From contig JAOZMR010000133.1 of assembly GCA_029934215.1 (NCBI GenBank), positions 1-7,593 on the forward strand: a DNA stretch of 7,593 nt, in the 5' to 3' direction. The DNA is from Pontiellaceae bacterium. Lineage in GTDB: Bacteria > Verrucomicrobiota > Kiritimatiellia > Kiritimatiellales > Tichowtungiaceae. Below, piece after piece: positions 1-5,767 of the stretch (within the stretch, counting starts at the first letter, position 1; each line of letters begins with the position of its first letter). Made by a program: the position numbers and the translations under genes. The notes beneath the pieces were generated by a model, which ran no database searches, was not told the origin of the DNA, and saw only the letters and a program-made list of their open reading frames with translations.

Positions 1-28
1 CCGAATCTATCCACGAGAAAAAGCCTCT

Positions 29-69
29 AAAAAACGCACATTCGTGAAGAGCCTCTTTTTTGGCGTTTT
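29..69 (-). terminator. possible weak terminator after pgi
   Basis: Read on the minus strand just after the pgi stop, AAAACGC (69 to 63) can pair with GCGTTTT (37 to 31), and the second arm runs into six T residues (34 to 29). The loop is about 25 bases and the stem only seven base pairs, partly A-T, so this is at best a weak intrinsic terminator. No better candidate is visible in bases 1-75, which otherwise hold no gene. Confidence 0.25.
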
Positions 70-75
70 CTCTCT

Positions 76-1698
76 TTATTGTCGTTTGTGTTTGCGGAAG
101 TATTCCATTAGCTGGTTTGTGGAGCTGTCGTGCTGGAGCGTTGAGTCGCTTTGAAGCTCTGGGAGAATGGCTGAGGCTAGAATTTTCCCGAGTTGAACGC
201 CCCATTGGTCGAAGGAGTATATGTTCCAGATGATTCCTTGTGCGAAGATTTTGTGCTCGTAGAGAGCGATGAGTTGCCCGAGGGTTTCGGGGGTTAATTT
301 TTTGGCCATGATGGAGTTGGTCGGCCGGTTGCCCTGGAAGGTTTTGTGGCTGATTAGTTCGGCTGGCGTTTTTTCTGCGTGTAGCTCTTCGGCTGTTTTC
401 CCAAAGGCGAGCGCTTCGGTTTGTGCAAAGAAGTTTGCCATCAGTTTCGCGTGGTGGTCGCCTAGAGGGTTTTGCGATTGCGCGAAACCGATGAAGTCGC
501 AGGGTATGAGTTTGGTGCCTTGGTGTATCAGCTGATAGAATGCGTGTTGTCCGTTTGTGCCTGGCTCTCCCCAGATGACGGGTCCTGTTTCCCAGTTAAC
601 GCGGTCGCCGTCTTGGGTGACTGATTTTCCGTTGGATTCCATGTCGCCTTGCTGGAAGTAGGCGGCGAAGCGGCTGAGATATTGGTCGTACGGAAGGATC
701 GCTTGTGTGGAGGCGCCGAGGAAGTTGTTGTACCATATGCCGAGTAGTGCGAGAAGTACGGGCATGTTTTCGGCGAACGGCGCGGTGCGGAAGTGGGTGT
801 CCATGGCGTTGAATCCATCGAGCATTTTACGGAAGTTGTCGGGCCCAATGGCGAGCATGACGGGGAGTCCGATCGCGGAGCAGAGGGAGTAGCGTCCGCC
901 GACCCAGTCCCAAAATCCGAACATGTTGTTGGTGTCGATTCCGAATGCCGAAACCGATTCGGCGTTGGTGGAGAGCGCGACGAAGTGTTTGGCGACTGCG
1001 GCATCGTCTTTCAACGCGGCGAGCAGCCAGTTTTTTGCGCTTTGCGCATTGGTCATGGTTTCTTGGGTTGTGAAGGTTTTCGATGCAACAATGAAGAGGG
1101 TTTCTTCTGGGTCGAGGTCGCGTACGGCTTCGGCGATGTGCGTTCCATCGACGTTGGAGATGAAGACAATTTTCAAGTCGCGCTGAGTGTACGGCTTGAG
1201 TGCTTCGTACGCCATAACGGGGCCGAGGTCGGAACCTCCGATGCCGATGTTGACGATGTTTTTGATTGGTTTGCCGGTGTAGCCTTTCCACTCGCCGGAG
1301 CGAACGGATTCGGAAAATGCGGCCATGCGGTCGAGCACGTCGTGTACGGCGGGAATGACGTTTTCGCCATCGACGAGCACTTCGGTGGAGCGCGGAGCGC
1401 GGAGCGCGGTGTGGAGTACGGCGCGATCTTCGGTGCGATTGATTTTCTCGCCCGTGAACATTGCTTCGATGTTTTCGCGCAAACCGGTGGCTTCGGCGAG
1501 CGCAACGAGTTTTTCAACCGTTTCGGATGTGATGCGGTTTTTGGAGTAGTCGAGGAAGAGGTCGCATGCGCTCATGGATAGTGTTTTGGCGCGTTGCGGG
1601 TCGTCGGCAAATAGGTCGCGCATCTGTAGGGTTTCTGTTTTTTTCCAATGGTTGGATAGTGCGTTCCATTCTGGGCGTTCGTTTAGTTTCTGGGTCAT
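76..1698 (-). CDS. pgi: glucose-6-phosphate isomerase
   Basis: Cytosolic enzyme interconverting glucose-6-phosphate and fructose-6-phosphate in glycolysis and gluconeogenesis. From the chosen start it has 540 residues, close to the roughly 549 of E. coli Pgi, and the two align almost end to end from memory. Visible landmarks: the sugar-phosphate site NIGIGGSDLG near 153, SNVDGTHIAE near 181, signature DWVGGRYSLCSAIG at 264-277, QQGDMESNGK with the catalytic Glu at 354, GQHAFYQLIHQGTK with the catalytic His at 385, and FDQWGVQLGK with the active-site Lys at 505. The ATG at 1698 is preferred because GGAG lies six bases upstream (1705-1708); an in-frame ATG at 1710 would add four residues but has no Shine-Dalgarno sequence. 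It lies 13 bases (or 1 base with the longer start) after the murB stop, so the two are probably cotranscribed. It contains a 7-bp tandem repeat (1387-1407). Identification is secure. Confidence 0.97.
   Translation of the reverse strand: MTQKLNERPEWNALSNHWKKTETLQMRDLFADDPQRAKTLSMSACDLFLDYSKNRITSETVEKLVALAEATGLRENIEAMFTGEKINRTEDRAVLHTALRAPRSTEVLVDGENVIPAVHDVLDRMAAFSESVRSGEWKGYTGKPIKNIVNIGIGGSDLGPVMAYEALKPYTQRDLKIVFISNVDGTHIAEAVRDLDPEETLFIVASKTFTTQETMTNAQSAKNWLLAALKDDAAVAKHFVALSTNAESVSAFGIDTNNMFGFWDWVGGRYSLCSAIGLPVMLAIGPDNFRKMLDGFNAMDTHFRTAPFAENMPVLLALLGIWYNNFLGASTQAILPYDQYLSRFAAYFQQGDMESNGKSVTQDGDRVNWETGPVIWGEPGTNGQHAFYQLIHQGTKLIPCDFIGFAQSQNPLGDHHAKLMANFFAQTEALAFGKTAEELHAEKTPAELISHKTFQGNRPTNSIMAKKLTPETLGQLIALYEHKIFAQGIIWNIYSFDQWGVQLGKILASAILPELQSDSTLQHDSSTNQLMEYFRKHKRQ
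1387..1407. repeat. three tandem copies of a 7-bp unit inside pgi
   Basis: The unit GGAGCGC occurs three times head to tail, followed by GG. It encodes the A-L-R-A-P-R-S part of Pgi. The protein here aligns without a gap to the E. coli enzyme, so the current copy number keeps the frame. Because 7 is not a multiple of 3, gain or loss of a single unit would shift the frame. Confidence 0.8.
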
Positions 1699-1704
1699 AA
1701 GTGG

Positions 1705-1708
1705 CTCC
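1705..1708 (-). promoter_or_regulatory. ribosome binding site deciding the pgi start
   Basis: GGAG on the minus strand lies six bases before the ATG at 1698. No such sequence precedes the alternative ATG at 1710, so this site favours the shorter protein. Confidence 0.6.
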
Positions 1709-1711
1709 ATT

Positions 1712-2731
1712 TCAGTTGGTTTCGGCTGTCGGCGATGGTGGGTTGGTTTTAAGAAATTGTACTTCGCGAATGAGTTCTATGTTGAATTTTTTCTGAACGG
1801 TTTGTTTTAGCAGTTCGGATAGATCCCAGACGTTTTGTGCGGTGCAGGTGTTGTCGCCAATAATCATGTTGGCGTGTTTTTCGAAGATGTGTGCGCCGCC
1901 GATGTGCATGGTTTTGGCTCCGATTTTTTCTAGGTAGTAGCCGGCTGCTTGTCGACGTTGAGCCGCTGAGCTTGCTTCTATGTTTCGAAAGATGCTTCCC
2001 GCGCATGGGGTTTTTCGCCAGTCGGGGTGGTTCTCTTTTCGGAAGGTGATGATCCGTTCGCGTTCGATGTGCATCGTTCTTTTGTTTCCGGCGGGCGGCT
2101 GGAGTGTTGCGGAGAGTACGATTTCTCCAGTTTTTTTGAGTGCGGAGTGGCGATAGGTGAAGTCGAGGTTTTCTTGCGTACTGGTTCGGATGTTTCCGTC
2201 GAGCCCGAGAATCTCGGCGGAGATGAGGTGGTCGCCCATCTGGCGTCCGAATGCGCCTGCGTTGCCGGCGATGGCGCCGCCGATGGTTCCGGGGATTCCT
2301 GAGCAATAGGTGAGGTCGCCGTGGTTGTGTTCGATTGTGAATTGTGCGAGATCGTCGAGCAATGTGTCACCAGAAACTGTGATCTGGTTTTCGGTTGTTT
2401 TGATGTTTGGACGGTCTGTGCAAAAGCGAATTACGACGCAGTTTAGTCCGGCGTCGGAGATGACGAGGTTGGAGCCTTGGCCGATCACCAAGAACGGGAT
2501 TCCTTTTTTTGCGAGCGTTCGAATGATTTTTGGGAGTTGATCAGCATCTGGGTTATCTATCAATAGAGGGCAAGGTCCGCCGAGTTTGAATGTGGTGTGG
2601 TTGCTCAGCGGTTGGTTTTCGCGGATGTGAAGCGCTGGAAAAAGGTTTTGAATTTCGTGTGTTAGGTTCATGCCCTCGTAAACTAACCGCGTAGGAACGT
2701 AAAGAACACATAAAAGTGAGGGTGGAGCCAT
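1712..2731 (-). CDS. murB: UDP-N-acetylmuramate dehydrogenase (type II MurB)
   Basis: FAD-dependent cytosolic enzyme that reduces UDP-GlcNAc-enolpyruvate to UDP-MurNAc with NADPH, the second committed step of peptidoglycan synthesis. With 339 residues it shows the PLSNHTTFKLGG opening (41-52), the FAD-binding GQGSNL (84-89), SGIPGTIGGAIAGNAGA (144-160), FTYRHS with the active-site Arg at 194, PCAGSIFRN with the catalytic Ser at 246, and the C-terminal REV with Glu at 323. The B. subtilis-like layout and lack of the E. coli-specific insert make it type II. After the Ser motif a loop rich in Q, A and R (about 251-264) precedes GYYLEKIGAK, where B. subtilis MurB has only a short AGDLIEKAGL-type segment. 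The start at 2731 is chosen for its strong Shine-Dalgarno sequence; an in-frame ATG at 2671 gives 319 residues and fits the family length better, so the first 20 residues are uncertain. It is first gene of a unit with pgi and divergent from the exonuclease. Confidence 0.95.
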   Translation of the reverse strand: MAPPSLLCVLYVPTRLVYEGMNLTHEIQNLFPALHIRENQPLSNHTTFKLGGPCPLLIDNPDADQLPKIIRTLAKKGIPFLVIGQGSNLVISDAGLNCVVIRFCTDRPNIKTTENQITVSGDTLLDDLAQFTIEHNHGDLTYCSGIPGTIGGAIAGNAGAFGRQMGDHLISAEILGLDGNIRTSTQENLDFTYRHSALKKTGEIVLSATLQPPAGNKRTMHIERERIITFRKENHPDWRKTPCAGSIFRNIEASSAAQRRQAAGYYLEKIGAKTMHIGGAHIFEKHANMIIGDNTCTAQNVWDLSELLKQTVQKKFNIELIREVQFLKTNPPSPTAETN

Positions 2732-2738
2732 TTTTGTG

Positions 2739-2745
2739 CTCCTTT
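2739..2745 (-). promoter_or_regulatory. strong ribosome binding site before the longer murB start
   Basis: AAAGGAG on the minus strand is separated by seven bases from the ATG at 2731. The alternative ATG at 2671 is preceded by GAGGGC, whose purine run is almost adjacent to the ATG and too close for normal pairing. This supports the longer MurB despite the lack of family similarity in the extra 20 residues. Confidence 0.55.
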
Positions 2746-2771
2746 ATGGTCGGGAATTCCTCTAGGGTTGG

Positions 2772-2786
2772 TTCCAATGATTGGAA
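2772..2786. repeat. 15-bp palindrome TTCCAATGATTGGAA, copy 1
   Basis: A perfect dyad (seven-base arms around one central G) of the form TTCCAANNNTTGGAA, lying between the divergent murB and exonuclease genes. The ATG chosen as the exonuclease start (2777-2779) sits in its centre. The same 12 fixed bases recur at 3909, 3940 and 4106. Confidence 0.85.
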
Positions 2787-3433
2787 AATTTACGAGTGTT
2801 GTGTTGTTGCTGTTGTTCGCTGGGTCGGTTTTTGCCGCTGAGCCGTTGGTGAAGGATGCGGTGTTTGTTGCGTTTGATACCGAGACGACGGGTTTTGGCC
2901 CGCAAAAGAACCGTGTGGTTGAGATTGGTGCTGTCAAGTTTCGCGGTGATGGAACGGTTTTGGGTTCAACCAATTGGCTGGTTAATCCTGAGCGTGAGGT
3001 TCCTTATTATGCGACGAATGTGCATGGTATCACAACCCAAATGGCTGCGGAGGCTCCGTTGTTTGAGCAGGTGTGGCCGTTGTTTGTTGAGTTTTGTGGT
3101 GATGCTGATTTGTTTGCTCATAATGCGCCGTTTGATGTTGGTTTTGTGAATGCCGAATTATGCCGTGCAGGAATTGAGACGCCGCACATGCGGGTGTTCG
3201 ATACGTTGACGTTGTTTAGAAAGTGGTTCCCAGAGGCTCCGAGCCATTCGCTGGGCAAGCTGACGGTTTATCTCAATGTTTTGGGCGATACCTATCACCG
3301 AGCCGAGGCCGATGCGTTTCATATCGTCACTATTTTCAAGCTCGGTCTGAAGCAGCGCGTGGATATAACGATGCTTCAGATGAAGCAGGATGCTGGGACG
3401 ATTAAAAGGATTGATGGGAGTTTTTGCCCGTGA
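2777..3433 (+). CDS. DEDDh 3'-5' exonuclease with N-terminal signal peptide
   Basis: A 218-residue DnaQ/RNase T-type exonuclease that should remove nucleotides from 3' ends using two metal ions. The fold's motifs are intact: Exo I FDTETTG with D34 and E36, Exo II AHNAPFD with D120, and Exo III HRAEAD with H174 and D179, making it a DEDDh member. The N-terminus is unusual: MIGKF, a hydrophobic stretch (about 6-17), then SVFA-AEP, a good signal peptidase I site after residue 20. This suggests export to the periplasm or outside, which is not expected of the replicative epsilon subunit. No other domain (GIY-YIG, BRCT, polymerase) follows. ATG 2777 is preceded by AGGG (2764-2767) at nine bases; a TTG at 2768 would add three residues. 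It overlaps the next gene by GTGA, so the two are translationally coupled. The nuclease call is firm; substrate and role are unknown. Confidence 0.88.
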   Translation: MIGKFTSVVLLLLFAGSVFAAEPLVKDAVFVAFDTETTGFGPQKNRVVEIGAVKFRGDGTVLGSTNWLVNPEREVPYYATNVHGITTQMAAEAPLFEQVWPLFVEFCGDADLFAHNAPFDVGFVNAELCRAGIETPHMRVFDTLTLFRKWFPEAPSHSLGKLTVYLNVLGDTYHRAEADAFHIVTIFKLGLKQRVDITMLQMKQDAGTIKRIDGSFCP

Positions 3434-4230
3434 TCCGCATTACCTCTAAAGAAAACGCAAAGTTCAAGACGGTGCGTGCGCTGATGCGCTCTAAAAAGGA
3501 GCGACAGAGGACCTCCTGTTTTGTGGTGGAAGGGGTGCGTGCTCTGAATGCGCTGGTCGATGGTTCCGCGCTTTCGAATTATCATTTAAAGGAGGTTTGG
3601 GTTTCCGATAAAGCGCCGTCTGGGATTTGCGCCGATTATTGTGTTGCGCACGATTTTATGGAGCAGCTTTCTGACTGTCGCACATCGCAGGGCGTTCTGG
3701 GTGTGGTGGAATATACCGCCGCACCTCTGGATATTAATCCGGAGAAGGGGAACTATATCCTGCTCGATCAACTGAAGGATCCGGGTAATATGGGGACGAT
3801 GATCCGATCGGCGGTCGCATTTGGGTTCGACGGCGTTCTGCTGTACGGAGATTGCGTGGAGATCTTTAACCCAAAAACCGTCCGAGCCACTATGGGAGCA
3901 TTACCTTTTTCCAAGGTTTGGAAAATCAGCGACGACGTGTTCCAAACCTTGGAAACGTTTGGGTACGATCTTGTTTCGACGGCTTTGGTTGGAGGTGAGA
4001 ATGTACACCAAATGAGTTTTGGTTCTAAAACGGTGTTCGTGTTCGGCAATGAAGCCAATGGGATATCAATGGACGTTTTTCGGAAATCCACTCGAGTGGC
4101 ATCGATTCCAATGTTTGGAAATGTGGAGTCGCTCAATGCCGCCGTGGCTGGGTCCATTTGTATGTCTGTTCTTATGCAAGCTGGACTTTCCCCGGATGAG
4201 CCTGTACCTTCCAGACATGTTTCCATTTAA
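3430..4230 (+). CDS. TrmH/SpoU-family RNA 2'-O-ribose methyltransferase
   Basis: A 266-residue SPOUT-class enzyme expected to methylate a ribose 2'-OH in tRNA or rRNA using S-adenosylmethionine. The N-terminal 100 residues (ITSKENAKFKTVRAL, then FVVEGVRAL near 31) look like the L30e-like substrate-binding domain of the RlmB/TsnR group. The catalytic domain has motif 1, LDQLKDPGNMGTMIRSA (112-128, with N120 and catalytic R126), motif 2, FVFGNEANGIS (203-213), and motif 3, IPMFGNVESLNAAVA (226-240), which form the trefoil-knot cofactor site. The exact target cannot be read from sequence, so no symbol is given. The GTG start overlaps the exonuclease TGA as GTGA; an in-frame TTG at 3424 would add two residues. 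It carries three copies of the TTCCAANNNTTGGAA palindrome, encoding parts of FSKVWK, FQTLE and IPMFGN. Confidence 0.93.
   Translation: MIRITSKENAKFKTVRALMRSKKERQRTSCFVVEGVRALNALVDGSALSNYHLKEVWVSDKAPSGICADYCVAHDFMEQLSDCRTSQGVLGVVEYTAAPLDINPEKGNYILLDQLKDPGNMGTMIRSAVAFGFDGVLLYGDCVEIFNPKTVRATMGALPFSKVWKISDDVFQTLETFGYDLVSTALVGGENVHQMSFGSKTVFVFGNEANGISMDVFRKSTRVASIPMFGNVESLNAAVAGSICMSVLMQAGLSPDEPVPSRHVSI
3909..3923. repeat. 15-bp palindrome TTCCAAGGTTTGGAA, copy 2
   Basis: Matches TTCCAANNNTTGGAA and lies within the methyltransferase gene, coding across residues 160-164. Copy 3 is its exact reverse complement 16 bases downstream. Confidence 0.85.
3940..3954. repeat. 15-bp palindrome TTCCAAACCTTGGAA, copy 3
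   Basis: The exact reverse complement of copy 2, reading F-Q-T-L-E in frame. With one flanking base each, copies 2 and 3 form 16-bp arms (3908-3923 and 3940-3955) around a 16-base loop, a potentially stable hairpin in the methyltransferase mRNA. Confidence 0.85.
4106..4120. repeat. 15-bp palindrome TTCCAATGTTTGGAA, copy 4
   Basis: Fourth perfect match to TTCCAANNNTTGGAA. It codes across IPMFG just before motif 3 of the methyltransferase, in the same phase as copy 1 (VPMIG). The IPM residues are commonly conserved in this family, so part of this copy may reflect protein constraint. Confidence 0.8.
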
Positions 4231-4723
4231 GAAAAAATTTCATCTACTCATTATCTGCACGGCGAACCGCACGCGCAGTGCCTATTTCGATGGCTATCTC
4301 AAAAACTATCTCAAGAAGTATCGCCCCGATGCGTTCAGGCGGCTAAAGATCTCGTCCGCAGGAACCAAGGCGGTCACGGGCGGACGCCCAAACGATGTGG
4401 TTGCGCTTATTGCTCGGAATAATGGGTTTAGCCTGCGCGAACATAAATCGTCTCCGATTACAAAGAAAACAATCAAGTCTGCGGATCTGATTCTGACGAT
4501 GGAGCAGGTGCATAAGGATCATATTCTTAAGCGATATCCAGCGGCGGAGAAAAAGTTGTTTCGGTTGATGGAGTATGGGTGGCAGGGTGACGATGAAATC
4601 GAATCGCTCGATGTCCCTGACCCAACCGGGCTTAATGCCGACGATTTCAAGATCTTCATCGAGACCGCACACGCCGAGGCTGACCGCCTCATCCATGAAC
4701 TGCTTCATCAACAGGTGATTTAG
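4217..4723 (+). CDS. low-molecular-weight protein tyrosine phosphatase family protein
   Basis: A 168-residue cytosolic protein of the LMW-PTP fold, expected to hydrolyse phosphotyrosine or a related phosphoester through a cysteinyl-phosphate intermediate. Near the N-terminus LLIICTANRTRS supplies the CX5R phosphate loop (C14 to R20, S21). ISSAGT (45-50) and LILTMEQVHKDHI (91-103) are typical of the family, and VPDPTG (133-138) carries the general acid D135 in the DP motif. The loop departs from the canonical CxGNxCRS by Ala for Gly and Thr for the second Cys. There is no conspicuous C-terminal tyrosine cluster. The start ATG overlaps the methyltransferase end by 14 bases; an in-frame ATG at 4196 would add seven residues, and neither has a clear ribosome binding site, suggesting translational coupling. 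Its stop overlaps that of the convergent amidase gene. An arsenate-reductase-like role is possible but not specifically supported. Confidence 0.88.
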   Translation: MFPFKKKFHLLIICTANRTRSAYFDGYLKNYLKKYRPDAFRRLKISSAGTKAVTGGRPNDVVALIARNNGFSLREHKSSPITKKTIKSADLILTMEQVHKDHILKRYPAAEKKLFRLMEYGWQGDDEIESLDVPDPTGLNADDFKIFIETAHAEADRLIHELLHQQVI

Positions 4724-5703
4724 CGAGCGCGTTTGATGTCCTTGAGATAGGCCGCGATTCCGTTGGCGATTCCGGTCGCGATCTTTTCTCGATGGCTGGC
4801 TCGGATAACGAGCGCTTCTTCTTGCGGGTTTGTGATGAATGCCATCTCAACGAGCGCGGCAGGGCAGGGGGCGTCTTTGAGAACTTTGAAGCGGGCGTGT
4901 TTTACGCCTCTGTCTTTTTGGCGGGTTTTTTTGATCATGTTCTGCTGGATGCGGTAGCTGAGTACAGCGTTTGCGATATCGAACCGATTGCCTGGGTATT
5001 TGGTTGTTGGCGGGGCTCCTTGGCCGTAACTGTGGGTGCTGTAGCATCCAGGACGGGAGAGAATGAATACGGTGGAGCCTTTTGCGGTTTTGCTCGCTGA
5101 GTCGGCATGAAGGCTGATAAATAGGTCGGCGTTCCAACGCGCAGCCTTTTGGGCCCGTTCGGAGAGCGTTAGATATGTATCGCTGTCGCGGGTGAGATGA
5201 ACGGTGAGTCCTCGGGCTTGTAGTTTCTTGCGGACGCGTTTTGCGATGTCCATGACAAGGAGTTTTTCGTAGACCTTTCGCGGGCTGACTGCTCCGGAGT
5301 CTTTCCCGCCGTGTCCTGGGTCGAGGACGACAATCCGAGAGCCGATGTTTTTTAGAAAGGCGTAGGGGCGTACAGCCGGATCGATCATCGTCTTGAAATC
5401 ATCATTTTCGAGGGTCCACTGCCATCCAATTTTCCGCACGGGGTGGTTGAGCCAGATCAGCGTGTCATTAATCCAGCAACGCCGACTGTTGACCTCGAAC
5501 TCGAGGGTGTTCCATTGACTTCGAATGTGGATGCGGTTTTCGCCTTTTTGCGAAACCTTCATCCCGTAATAGCCTGCGACGTTATTGAGTGGGGCATACG
5601 TTTTTCCCCTAGAGGTGACAGTGCGGACGCTCGCGAGTGACAAACAGCCAGATAAAAGCAAACAAAATGTGAGCCCAGTGAGAATACGTTTTTTTGACCG
5701 CAT
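4720..5703 (-). CDS. lipoprotein N-acetylmuramoyl-L-alanine amidase (Amidase_3)
   Basis: Zinc amidase that cuts the bond between N-acetylmuramic acid and L-alanine of peptidoglycan, acting during cell division or wall turnover. The 327-residue product starts with a lipoprotein signal: MRSKKR, a hydrophobic stretch, and lipobox LSGC with the lipidated Cys at 20, so it should be membrane-anchored. Residues about 35-112 form a beta-rich region (YAPLNNVAGYYGMKV, WINDTLIWLNHP) resembling the stalk or copper-amine-oxidase-N-like domains seen before such amidases; this is a tentative assignment. The catalytic domain (about 123-322) has VVLDPGHGGKDSGA with zinc ligand H131, VYEK with E146, SLHAD with H199, and LVEMAFITNP with catalytic Glu at 286. 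An AGGA five bases before the ATG serves as ribosome binding site. It is divergent from the potassium channel and its stop overlaps the phosphatase stop, so the two transcripts must run into each other. Confidence 0.94.
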   Translation of the reverse strand: MRSKKRILTGLTFCLLLSGCLSLASVRTVTSRGKTYAPLNNVAGYYGMKVSQKGENRIHIRSQWNTLEFEVNSRRCWINDTLIWLNHPVRKIGWQWTLENDDFKTMIDPAVRPYAFLKNIGSRIVVLDPGHGGKDSGAVSPRKVYEKLLVMDIAKRVRKKLQARGLTVHLTRDSDTYLTLSERAQKAARWNADLFISLHADSASKTAKGSTVFILSRPGCYSTHSYGQGAPPTTKYPGNRFDIANAVLSYRIQQNMIKKTRQKDRGVKHARFKVLKDAPCPAALVEMAFITNPQEEALVIRASHREKIATGIANGIAAYLKDIKRAR

Positions 5704-5733
5704 GAAGTTCCTTTTGTTTCCTTATCCTTGATG

Positions 5734-5739
5734 TATAGT
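5734..5739 (+). promoter_or_regulatory. candidate -10 element for the potassium channel gene
   Basis: TATAGT matches five of six bases of the sigma-70 -10 consensus. It lies 28 bases before the ATG at 5768, giving a leader of about 20 bases. No convincing -35 is seen (CTTTTG at 5711-5716 is at the right distance but poor). If used, it excludes the GTG at 5738 as the start. Confidence 0.35.
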
Positions 5740-5767
5740 GAACGAGATTTTTAGCACGGGAAAAACC

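Noticed and set aside
793..1581. Long plus-strand open frame (262 codons) antisense to pgi
   Set aside because: It mirrors the high-GC wobble positions of pgi on the opposite strand, is rich in Gly, Val and Phe without a domain pattern, and pgi is unmistakable on the minus strand.
2687..2776. Paired divergent promoters between murB and the exonuclease gene
   Set aside because: TATGGT (2745-2750) is a possible -10, but no matching -35 is found on either strand, so no promoter is called.
4019..4216. Upstream extension of the phosphatase frame
   Set aside because: The frame is open back to 4019, but this part lies inside the methyltransferase gene, reads as a Cys/Trp-rich out-of-frame translation, and precedes the natural LMW-PTP N-terminus.
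5738..5767. GTG start for the potassium channel
   Set aside because: It lacks a ribosome binding site, overlaps the likely -10 element TATAGT, and adds ten residues without family support; the ATG at 5768 is preferred.
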